Below, one piece after another: positions 7,045 to 14,915 of a stretch of DNA of 20,610 bases. The stretch is from Clostridium sp. CAG:288 (GTDB lineage: Bacteria > Bacillota_I > Bacilli_A > RFN20 > CAG-288). Under the pieces are notes generated by a model that did no database searches, was not told the DNA's origin, and saw only the letters and a list, made by a program, of their open reading frames with translations. Within the stretch, counting starts at the first letter, position 1. Every line of letters starts with the position of its first letter. Position numbers and translations under genes: made by a program. The stretch lies in NCBI GenBank assembly GCA_000437395.1, contig FR898167.1, forward strand, positions 1-20,610, written 5' to 3'.

Positions 7045-7671
7045 TTATTCAACTTCGAAATATTTGTTTAAGGCTGAATATGCATCAGCTTTAGAGCCAT
7101 GATCAACGCCTAAGAAGACTCTGTATGGTTCAGCACCAGCGTCTTTATACCAAGCAATTGTTGGTGTTTGGAACTCATCTGGATATTCATTAAAACTTGA
7201 GTTCTTAATATCGTCATCTTGGTTGTTATAAACTGGAAGATAAATTGTGTTAAGGTTAATTAAATCTTCATCAGTAATAGCATCTTCATCACTTGTGTTA
7301 ATTGTGTAGAACTTTAACTCAGAGTGTTCTTTTGACCAAGCTTCGATATATTTTTGGCTACCTTTACAGTTTGAACATGTATCAGAAATGAAGATAACTA
7401 CATAGTTTTCATCGCTGCCTTCGTTCTTAGTTTGTAAATTTGAATATGTAATTTTATTATCTTTGTAGAATGTAGATTCTTTGCTCTTTTCTACTAAACC
7501 AGAAATCCAACCGACTAATGGAGTAATAGACATAACTATACCAATAATTAAGCCAACGATTAATAAAACTTGGATCCAAGCTGTTTCTTTAAACCATTGC
7601 CAAATATTAATGAAAAATCTTTTAACAGGATTTGTATGATTTTTTCTTGGTGCTTCTGCTTTTGCTTTCAT
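7045..7671 (-). CDS. Membrane-anchored thioredoxin-like protein
   Basis: I place the start at ATG 7671 because CGGAGGT ends six bases upstream; codons further upstream are in the leader. The 208-residue protein has a basic, cytoplasmic N-terminus, one membrane segment (about residues 25-48: WIQVLLIVGLIIGIVMSI), and an outward-facing domain. That domain has 'VVIFISDTCSNCKGSQKYIEAW', a CSNC redox pair at the end of a beta strand, and 'FQTPTIAWYKD', the likely cis-proline loop. It is therefore a thioredoxin-fold protein acting at the outer face of the membrane. It has its own promoter (7737-7765) and terminator. The similar lipoprotein downstream suggests a redox pair, but no partner protein identifies the substrate. 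Confidence 0.8.
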   Translation of the reverse strand: MKAKAEAPRKNHTNPVKRFFINIWQWFKETAWIQVLLIVGLIIGIVMSITPLVGWISGLVEKSKESTFYKDNKITYSNLQTKNEGSDENYVVIFISDTCSNCKGSQKYIEAWSKEHSELKFYTINTSDEDAITDEDLINLNTIYLPVYNNQDDDIKNSSFNEYPDEFQTPTIAWYKDAGAEPYRVFLGVDHGSKADAYSALNKYFEVE

Positions 7672-7736
7672 GTTTTTACCTCCGAAATTTTTATATAAAT
7701 ATAAGTATTTATGACTTTTTGTCCATAACTTTAGAT

Positions 7737-7765
7737 ATATTACCACTAACATAGCTTTTTTTCAA
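7737..7765 (-). promoter_or_regulatory. Promoter of the membrane thioredoxin-like gene
   Basis: The minus strand has TTGAAA (7765-7760), 17 bases, then TAATAT (7742-7737), preceded by a TG one base upstream of the -10. The leader would be about 60 bases and ends in CGGAGGT before ATG 7671. Confidence 0.6.
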
Positions 7766-7848
7766 TAAAAACAAGATATAAAAAGCTCTTTAGTGATACA
7801 TAAAAGTATAGTATATAAAATATATATTTGGCAACTTATTTTTTTCTT

Positions 7849-7877
7849 TTGAAGAAATTTGTCAAATGCTGTAAAAT
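7849..7877 (+). promoter_or_regulatory. Promoter of the HD-like gene
   Basis: TTGAAG (7849-7854), 17 bases, TAAAAT (7872-7877). A start near 7884 leaves a short leader with AGAGGT before ATG 7899. Confidence 0.55.
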
Positions 7878-7898
7878 ATATACATGAGAGGTACGTCT

Positions 7899-8294
7899 AT
7901 GAATGCCAAATATGAAAAAGCTTTGGAAATGGCTACCGCTGCTTACCAAGGTAAAAAAGATTCTTTAGGTAATGATTTTATAGATCATTCAATTAATGTT
8001 TCTAATCGCTGTAGAAGCATTAACGAAAAACTTGTCGCACTTTTTAGTGGTTCTTTGGGAAGAACTAATATTAGCATTGAAGATATACGAATAAATTTTG
8101 GCAGTACAGTTTCTGATGCTGTCTTAGCTTTAACTCGAAAAAAGGATGAACCTTTTAAAGAATATTTAAGAAGAATTAAAGCTAATCCTGTTGCTAGAGC
8201 AGTAAAATTAGAAGATATTAAATATCGAATTGATCTAGATAATAATAAAAAAACAGATAATTTAGAAATAATAATGAAGTGGCTTAATAAGTAA
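7899..8294 (+). CDS. Degenerate HD-domain protein related to (p)ppGpp hydrolases
   Basis: This is a 131-residue helical protein. The start at ATG 7899 is supported by AGAGGT seven bases upstream; an earlier ATG at 7884 lies where transcription should begin. The layout follows the small Rel/SpoT-type HD hydrolases: 'ALEMATAAYQGKKDSLGNDFIDHSINV' corresponds to the 'A..aH.gq....g.pyi.Hpl.va' start with His30. 'FGSTVSDAVLALTRKKDEPFKEYLRRIKANPVARAVKLEDIKYRID' corresponds to the 'FG..V..~V..LT....e.y..y...i..np.a..VKlaDl..N' end. However, the central 'ALLHDVVEDT' motif has become ALFSGSLGRT (47-56), so the metal-binding His-Asp pair is gone. It is probably not a hydrolase; it may bind nucleotide or protein. 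It is a single gene. Confidence 0.7.
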   Translation: MNAKYEKALEMATAAYQGKKDSLGNDFIDHSINVSNRCRSINEKLVALFSGSLGRTNISIEDIRINFGSTVSDAVLALTRKKDEPFKEYLRRIKANPVARAVKLEDIKYRIDLDNNKKTDNLEIIMKWLNK

Positions 8295-8339
8295 TTTTTC
8301 ATACTTTCGAATATCGTTTAAAAAATGTGTCGAAAATAC

Positions 8340-8368
8340 TTGAATTTTATTTTTTGCGTGTTTATAAT
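8340..8368 (+). promoter_or_regulatory. Promoter of the secreted-protein/ABC transporter operon
   Basis: TTGAAT (8340-8345), 17 bases, TATAAT (8363-8368), a near-consensus sigma-A promoter. The transcript would start near 8375 and carry AAAGGAGG (8387-8394) nine bases before ATG 8404. A separated TTTCGA/TCGAAA pair lies just upstream (8304-8337) and could be an operator, but this is speculative. Confidence 0.75.
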
Positions 8369-8403
8369 TGGTTTGTAAGAAAGAAAAAAGGAGGATGTTC
8401 AAA

Positions 8404-9149
8404 ATGAAAAAACATTAATAATTCTTGTAAGTCTATTTTGTATTACAGGATTAAACGTGTACGGAAATAATTCGCCCGTTTTAAATCGTGAAATTAAGGA
8501 AGCTGTTAATAGGAGTGAAGGAATAACACCTAGTGATTTTTTAGGTAAGGAAGTTTCTTCACCAGAGTATTATGCTTCAAATGATGCTCATGCCCACAGA
8601 AAAAGAGCTAAAATTGAGAAAGATGCAGAATATACATATTCAGAAAATAAACAATTAGCTAAGTTAAGTCCATGGATGTCAGTAAATAACTTAGATGTTA
8701 TTATAACAAATAGCTATGCATTACTTAATTCTTTTTCAGTTACAACAACAAAGAGTACTAGTTACCAATCTGAATGGGGGTTGCAAGCTATTGCTGGAGT
8801 TCCAGAAGATATGATTAAGGCATCAAGCAAAAAACAATTTGATTTATCTTTTCAGCAATCGTATTCATTTTCATGTTCAATAGAAGCTGATACTACAATT
8901 CAATTCGAGTTTTCTGATGCAGCTATTAAATATGCAAAAGCTGGAAGATATCAAATATGTGTTGCAGTTGTTGCTGATTTTTATACAGTGGAGGCCAAAA
9001 TTTGGACTCAAAGATGGGGCGTATGGGGCTGGCAACATTTGAGTGGTACTGATGAAACTATAAAAGCAAACTTTATATCTCATTATTATATTACTGCTAT
9101 TTTCTATAACCCACTTACTAAGGAGATAATTTTACATGAATGCGATTAA
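8404..9149 (+). CDS. Secreted protein of unknown function, frameshifted at codon 3; candidate bacteriocin or pore-forming toxin
   Basis: The strong ribosome binding site leads to ATG 8404, which stops after four codons because only six A follow it. One extra A would give MKKTLIILVSLFCITGLNV, a classic Sec signal peptide, continuous with the long frame to 9149 (248 residues, cleavage near VYG). The mature protein has one Cys near the middle and another near the C-terminus. A Ser/Thr-rich region around residues 118-170 has two alternating beta stretches around 'GLQAIAGVPEDMIKAS', reminiscent of the membrane-inserting segment of aerolysin-type pore formers. The C-terminal part is aromatic-rich (WTQRWGVWGW). 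The family is not recognised; the toxin idea is inference. It overlaps the ABC ATPase gene by 14 bases, so the two belong to one operon. Without slippage or correction, only weak downstream starts such as GTG 8457 remain, yielding a product without a signal. Confidence 0.7.
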
Positions 9150-9786
9150 TTTAAAAATAGATAATAAACATTTTGGAACAAAACAAATCTTTAAAGATGC
9201 ATCAATTTCAATAGAAAAAGGTCGATTAGTAGCAATTATAGGTCGATCAGGAATAGGTAAAACTACTCTTTTAAATATGATTGGACTTATTGATAAAAAC
9301 TATGATGGCAAATATGAGATTGAAGATATTTGTGTTACTGATTTAAAAAGCTCAGAACAAGAAAAAACTAGAAAAGAAATGATAGGGAATGTCTTTCAAG
9401 ATTTTTTGCTTATAGATTATTTATCATCATACGATAATGTTATATTACCATTAGTTTATCAAAAAAAGAAAATCGTTAAGGAAGATATTATTCAATTATT
9501 TGAAAAATTTAATTTAAAAAACGAAATTGATCAGACAGTATCAACTTTAAGTGATGGACAAAAGCAAAGAGTAGCTATTATTAGAGCTATAGTTACTAAT
9601 CCAAAACTTTTATTATGTGATGAACCAACAGGTAACCTTGATATGGAATCAACTAAAATAGTCATGGATACATTAAAGCAAATTAAAGAAGAATTTAAAA
9701 CAACTATAGTTGTCGTTACTCACAACGTAAACATACTTGATTATTTTGATAAAGTATATGAGATTAAAGATGGCAAAATATTCTGA
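9136..9786 (+). CDS. ABC transporter ATP-binding protein, MacB/LolD type
   Basis: This is the 216-residue ATPase of a type VII (MacB/LolD/FtsE-like) ABC system. Walker A GRSGIGKT lies at 36-43, the Q-loop Gln at 88, signature LSDGQ at 138-142 (Asp replaces the usual second Gly), Walker B LLLCDEP at 158-164 with the catalytic Glu, the D-loop GNLD at 166-169, and the switch His at 196. It matches the small ATPases of lactococcin-972-group bacteriocin export/immunity loci. AAGGAG lies eleven bases before the ATG. It overlaps the secreted-protein gene upstream and, by ATGA, the permease gene downstream. It should power the two permeases that follow. Confidence 0.92.
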   Translation: MNAINLKIDNKHFGTKQIFKDASISIEKGRLVAIIGRSGIGKTTLLNMIGLIDKNYDGKYEIEDICVTDLKSSEQEKTRKEMIGNVFQDFLLIDYLSSYDNVILPLVYQKKKIVKEDIIQLFEKFNLKNEIDQTVSTLSDGQKQRVAIIRAIVTNPKLLLCDEPTGNLDMESTKIVMDTLKQIKEEFKTTIVVVTHNVNILDYFDKVYEIKDGKIF

Positions 9787-11017
9787 TGAAAAAAGATTTA
9801 TGTGGCTTTTATGCTTATCCAAAAAGCTTGAAAAAAGGTTTGCTTTTTGAAAATATAATTATAATTTTAGTTTTGTTAATAAGTGTTTCCATATCACCTT
9901 TTTTAAAGCAAACATATCAAAAAGATATGATGGAATTAGTGATAATATTGTATATTGCAAGAATTTAACTTGGCAAAAAGAGAATAGTTTCGACAATATT
10001 GAAAATTATACGCAATATTGTGAGTACATAGATAAAGTTAAGGAAGAAGGAGATTACTATACTTCTAACATAGATGGTAATTCTTACGTCTTAAATTTAA
10101 ATACTATTGATCTAGGAAAATTAATACCAAATGATAATCCTAATGTAATAAATACATCATATATAAGTTGTCTTTTTATTGATAATTATGAGCAATTAAA
10201 TGATGTAATAAAGATTAAAAATACAAAAGAAAAATTTGAATTAAAAGATAACGAATTTTTACTAACAAAGAACTTTTTAGAGGTAAATAATTTAGAAGAA
10301 AATGATGTTGTTGGCAAAGTGTTTAATGTTGGATGGTTTGATATACCAATTAAACTTAAAGCTGTAATTGATGCTGATGATCAATTACGTATATTTTCTC
10401 AAATTCAAAACCCATTTTGTGTTTTTAGCAGTAGTTTTATAAATACTTACGAAAATCTATTTGAATATAACAAAGATGCCATATATGTTAAAAAAGCAAA
10501 TTATAAATTAAACGAGAAAAATGCTAATTTATTAAAAGATGCAAATTTAAAATATAATGTTTATAACAATGTTGAAGGTGAAAACACTTCGTATATTGTT
10601 ACAAAAAATAATCTGACACAAGATATTATTAGTTCAGTAAAAACTTCTTTAAAAATGGTAAATTTTGTAATATATTCTTTTAGCATAATAGCTGTTGCTA
10701 TGTATGGGTTCTTTGTTTTGTTAAAATTAATTTTGAAAAAAGATGAACTATATATGCGAAGACTTATTGGAATGATTAACAAAGAGGAATTTTCACTTCT
10801 AATGTTATCTTTTAATATTTATGTAGCTATTTCATTAATATCATCATTGTTGATATATTTAGCATTATTTATATGTGCTTCAATATTCTTTGGTGTTACT
10901 GTGAGCTTACTTCAAATATTAGTTAACGTTTTATTATATTTGCTAATTATGGAAGCTATGTTAGCTATTATTTGTTTAGTAAGAATGTCATTAGATAAGA
11001 AGAGGTTTAATATATGA
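9786..11017 (+). pseudogene. FtsX/MacB-type ABC permease, first subunit, broken by one frameshift
   Basis: The ATG overlaps the ATPase stop (ATGA). The frame opens with a basic segment and a first membrane helix (ENIIIILVLLISVSI), then goes out of frame at a run of six T (9899-9904) and stops at 9966-9968. One additional T joins it to a frame running from SPFFKANISKRYDG through about 230 extracytoplasmic residues to three more membrane helices, ending at 11017. The repaired product is 410 residues with the four-helix, large-outer-domain topology of MacB/FtsX permeases. It may be a true pseudogene, a slippage-dependent gene or a sequencing error. As it stands, the ATP-coupled transporter would lack one permease. 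The second permease starts by ATGA overlap with this gene's stop. Confidence 0.8.
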
Positions 11018-12039
11018 TTAAAAATATAGCATCTAAAATTAGAAGCAATAAAAGTTTATCAATAATTAAAGCTCTTATTTATTTTGTGATATTAGTATTT
11101 TACATGATTACAACATGTTACTTTGAATCATATATATCACCATATTTACACGAATATAAATATTGTGTTGATAATTATACTTATGTCAATTGCTATAACA
11201 CTAAAAATGATATTCTTTCAGAAATATCTTCTATTGATAAAAGTGAATATGTAGCATATAAATTAACTTATACTGATGATTCATGCATTATCGAAATGAG
11301 TGCTGGTGCTGAAGAACTAGGATTTCCAACTATGAATTTGAGATTTGCTAAATTTAATAATGATAGCAATATTGATACAAATTATGCTTATGTAAATAAT
11401 ACAAATAAAAACAAAGTATCAAGTAAGATAACAGTAGGTGAAGATACTTTTGATATTAAAGATGTAATCGATATTAAATATACAAGTATTGGTAATCCTG
11501 ATGAACACTATGATTATTCTACTATGCCATTAATATTTGTATTCAATAGAGATATTGAAGTTGAGTCTGCTAATTATATTGTCGTTAAGTCAATAGATTT
11601 GTTTGATAAATATTATAGTAGCGAGGTTACTGAAGATGTTTCTATCTCTAGTGGTGCTCAGCTTAAAAATAATTGGAATAAAACATTTAAGAATTATAGA
11701 ATGTTGATAGAATTAGTGAATTTGAGTGTATTTTTATTCTTCACATTTTCTATAATTAATTTGTTCTATATGGCTGATAGAAAAAATATTTATTATGACA
11801 AAATAAAGTTTTTGATAGGCGCATCATCATTTAGAGTGTTTATAGAAGAATTTATTTATGAATTAGCATTCATTATTATCTTAATTCCTTTACCAATAAT
11901 TGTTGGACTTATTTATAATTTGTTTGTTCATACAGGTATACTGCTATTTATAAAGTATGGTTTATTAGGATTTGCTGAACTTATTGTTTTAGCTTTAATT
12001 CTAACGTTAAAGAGGGTTTTTAAAGCAAAGAAACTATAA
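11014..12039 (+). CDS. FtsX/MacB-type ABC permease, second subunit
   Basis: This 341-residue membrane protein has the same layout as its upstream neighbour: helix 1 near residues 18-40 (IIKALIYFVILVFYMITTCY), an outer domain of about 185 residues, then three helices (near 231-253, 275-299 and 305-328). It lacks a recognisable enzymatic motif. The start overlaps the previous stop as ATGA, implying translational coupling and a 1:1 heterodimeric permease. In lactococcin-972-type loci one longer integral membrane protein takes this role; here the function appears split into two genes. It probably handles the secreted protein of this operon, or confers immunity to it; no substrate can be read from the sequence. 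Confidence 0.82.
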   Translation: MIKNIASKIRSNKSLSIIKALIYFVILVFYMITTCYFESYISPYLHEYKYCVDNYTYVNCYNTKNDILSEISSIDKSEYVAYKLTYTDDSCIIEMSAGAEELGFPTMNLRFAKFNNDSNIDTNYAYVNNTNKNKVSSKITVGEDTFDIKDVIDIKYTSIGNPDEHYDYSTMPLIFVFNRDIEVESANYIVVKSIDLFDKYYSSEVTEDVSISSGAQLKNNWNKTFKNYRMLIELVNLSVFLFFTFSIINLFYMADRKNIYYDKIKFLIGASSFRVFIEEFIYELAFIIILIPLPIIVGLIYNLFVHTGILLFIKYGLLGFAELIVLALILTLKRVFKAKKL

Positions 12040-12121
12040 AATTAAATATTTTATTTTTCATCTTCATTTCAATGTTTTATTTATGCCTTTAGTTAAAAAC
12101 ATTTATAATTTTTCAACATTT

Positions 12122-13683
12122 TTATCTACTAACTAGTAATTCTTTTAATTTGTTTGAAAATAATTTTGGCTTAGAATATTGAACATTATGTCCACATCCT
12201 TCAATTGTTATCATTTTTACTTCTGGGGCTGATATTGCATTAGCGTATTCTTTAATAGAGTCAATTGGACAAATCCAATCGCATGATCCGGAAATAAAAT
12301 AAACAGGCATACTATATGTTAAATTGTTTTTATAGATATCAAAGTTTAACGTATAATCAAACAATAGTTGATTTAAGGCAAAATAATCCTTTGCATTGCC
12401 ATTTTGTTTAATAAACCACTTTAAATCATCAATCCTAAAATATGGAGAGAATAAAGCCATATTAAGAGTTTTATCTGGGATTTCTACCGGATGATATTTT
12501 GAAGTGATTTTTCTAAGATTCATCAAACTTATTAGATCGTTATTTTTTCTAAAATCTTCATATGCTTCTATTAATGTAGAAGTATCATCACCAGCTTCAG
12601 TTGCTTTAGTAATAGCATCTTCGTAACTATACAAATCAGTTTTTTCAATTGAAGTAACTTGTGCTATTGCAACATAAGCTGAAACTTTTTCTTTGTAACG
12701 TAAAACATATTCACTGCCTAAAATTGTTCCATAGGAATGGCCTAATATTATTACTTGCTTTTGATTAAAACGTTTTAAAGCATATTCTACTAAATCATTT
12801 AAATCTTCTAAAGATTGTTCAAAACTGATTGATTTGTTGTTAGTGTCTTTTTTATGTTATGAAAATAAGTTTTTCCACAACCTCTTTGATCCCAAGAGAT
12901 TACAGTATAATCATCTACTAAATAATTAGTAAATCCATAGGAAACAAACGAATCTGGTGAGCTTGGTCCACCATGTAAATATATAATTGTTGGATTATTT
13001 ATATTTGTTCCTCGCATTAAAACATATTGTTCTTGGCCACCCAGGTTAAGATATGTTTCTTCATCGACGCCATTTTTAATCATTTTGTAATGATTAAAAT
13101 AATTAATATTTCTACCACCTATAACAATAAAGTTGAGAGCGGTGAAAATAAAGATAAAAATTGACATTATTAATTTTATAGCAAATTTCCAAGGATTTTT
13201 CTTTGATACGTTATTAAATATTTCGTTTCTATGCATAATATGTATACCTATATGACCAATTCCTAAAATGATCACTGATATAAATAAAAATATGTTTGAG
13301 CCATAGATTGCTAGTAATAAAAATGCACTTACTGGCAATGTAGCACCAGCTAGTGGAAAAATAAGAAAATTACTGTAAAAATCTTGCATTGTATGCTTAC
13401 TTTTAAAATATTTAACCCAATATAATTCGTATAAAATCATAAGCAAAAAAGATATAATTAGCCAAATAACCCATGGTGTATTTCTAATATTAAAATTTGA
13501 AAAAATAAGTGCATTAACACAAACTAAAATTTGTCCAACACGTTCAAAGATTAAGAGAATTTTATTTTCTTTTTTAGCATATTCTTCGTAATGATCAGGT
13601 TTATATTTTGTCCAAACAATATTTGGTAAAAATAGCATTAATAAATATATTAATCCGATATAAGAAAATCCCAAATTAAACAT
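12122..13683 (-). pseudogene. Membrane-domain/alpha-beta hydrolase fusion (prolyl aminopeptidase-like), one frameshift
   Basis: The N-terminal 190 residues form about six membrane helices. They are followed by an alpha/beta hydrolase of the proline iminopeptidase type: oxyanion HGGP at 237-240 and DQRGCG at 265-270. The frame then breaks at a run of six A (minus strand, 12853-12848). Adding one A restores KKDTNNKSISFEQS and GHSYG with nucleophile Ser317, then Asp near 469 (GSCDWICP) and His near 499 (GCGHN). The complete triad in a 520-residue product argues for recent or apparent breakage. Its TAATG overlap with the membrane protein gene upstream, and AAGGAG about 12 bases ahead, define the start. 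The substrate is unknown; the active site is probably membrane-associated. Confidence 0.82.
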
Positions 13684-14126
13684 TATATTTTACTCCTTTT
13701 TTTTCTTGTTATTAAAAAGCCTAAAATAGGTCCAAGAAATATGGCTATATAAATAAAAGTAATCCATGGTTGGTAATCGATATAAAATTCTTTAAATGTT
13801 AAACTCCATGGATGCTTTATTATTACCCATCCAAAAACATCAAACACGATGCATATTCCAGTCCAAATAGCACCTGTTATGAAAGCTTCTATAATTGTTT
13901 GATTTTCTAAACCACTCATATATAAATAGCTAAAAACTGTAAACAAAACAATATTATATAATGGATGCCAAGGCTTTGTTCTTTCATAAGCTTCACCCAT
14001 TGAATTCTCATCCATAGGCTTCATGTGCAAAACGTAAATATTAAAAATAGTATGGAGAATTCCAATAAGTGTAACTAAGATATAACAAATCCAAAACCAT
14101 AACATAGACAACCCAAAATTCTGCAT
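13683..14126 (-). CDS. Small polytopic membrane protein of unknown function
   Basis: This 147-residue protein has four hydrophobic segments (about residues 8-31, 56-72, 81-103 and 118-138) and a basic C-terminal tail (TRKKRSKI). A conserved-looking loop, 'FKEFYIDYQPWITFIYIAIFLGPILG', lies before the last helix. It is cotranscribed with, and overlaps by TAATG, the membrane-fused hydrolase gene, so the two probably act together in the membrane, for example as anchor or regulator and enzyme. I do not recognise the family. TGGAG lies upstream of the ATG at a slightly long distance. The intergenic stretch upstream (14127-14273) is AT-rich, and no promoter stands out clearly. Confidence 0.7.
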   Translation of the reverse strand: MQNFGLSMLWFWICYILVTLIGILHTIFNIYVLHMKPMDENSMGEAYERTKPWHPLYNIVLFTVFSYLYMSGLENQTIIEAFITGAIWTGICIVFDVFGWVIIKHPWSLTFKEFYIDYQPWITFIYIAIFLGPILGFLITRKKRSKI

Positions 14127-14273
14127 ACAAATTTATACTCCATTTATAAAAAATATCATTGTGATTAAATCATAAATTATAATACTTTGTAACAAATTCA
14201 TTTATTAAATCTATTTTGTTACTAAACTAAGATTTATAAATTGATTTAATGTTTGTGTTAAAAAGTATTTCCA

Positions 14274-14824
14274 TTATTTTTTATCACTGGATTGATATAT
14301 TAACTTATCAACAATAGTATTATCATTTCTATTAAATAGCTTACCGTTCTTTGTATAGAAATACTCGCTTTCATTATCGATATAATAATTACATCTAGCT
14401 ATATATATATAGTATTATGATTATTTTCTCTTGTACCACTTACATATTGTTGTATATAAGCACACTTTTTTAAATATTTTGGTAAATATATATTTATGTT
14501 CACTTCAATAATAGTATCACTCTCTTCTATTTCATCAAAATCAGTAACAAAACCATTTGTGTTGTCATCATATTCTAAAAAGAAAGGAGTTGGTACACCT
14601 CTTCCATAGTACCAGTCTAATTCTTCAACCCTAACTCCCTTATATTCAGATGGTAAATGAATCTCAGAAGTATCTAAATTATATTTTACGCATCCTATAA
14701 AGGCATTATTTTTACTATATCCTACAACACACTCATCTAGGCTATCAACTTTATAGCTTAAAGAACATGAAGATAAACTAGATACCAATATTGCACCTGT
14801 AATTAATTTAAGTGTATTTTTCAT
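14274..14824 (-). CDS. Lipoprotein with LRR_5-like tail, frame shifted at an (AT)5 tract
   Basis: The start at ATG 14824 opens a lipoprotein signal: MKNTLKLITGAILVSSLSSC, with the lipobox Cys at residue 20. The mature part is Glu/Asp-rich with 'LDTSEIHLPSEYKGVRVEELDWYYGRG'. The direct frame stops at 14399-14401, just after an ATATATATAT tract (14401-14410). In the next frame, 38 more coding residues follow without a stop down to TAA at 14274-14276: ARCNYYIDNESEYFYTKNGK, then a segment ending LIYQSSDKK. These look like a BspA-type leucine-rich repeat ('N.YY....FY.K.G.LFNR..T'). Losing one AT unit would join them into a 182-residue protein. Function unknown; surface adhesion or ligand binding is the usual role of such repeats. 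Confidence 0.55.
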
Positions 14825-14915
14825 ATAACCACCATTCTTTGGAAAAAATAGAGTATGAACGTTATTATATAAATTTGTTTTAAACTCTATTTCACATTTA
14901 AATAATCTTGTTTTA

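Noticed and set aside
7985..8302. Minus-strand open frame opposite the HD-like gene
   Set aside because: No ribosome site; the plus strand has a promoter, start site and a recognisable domain.
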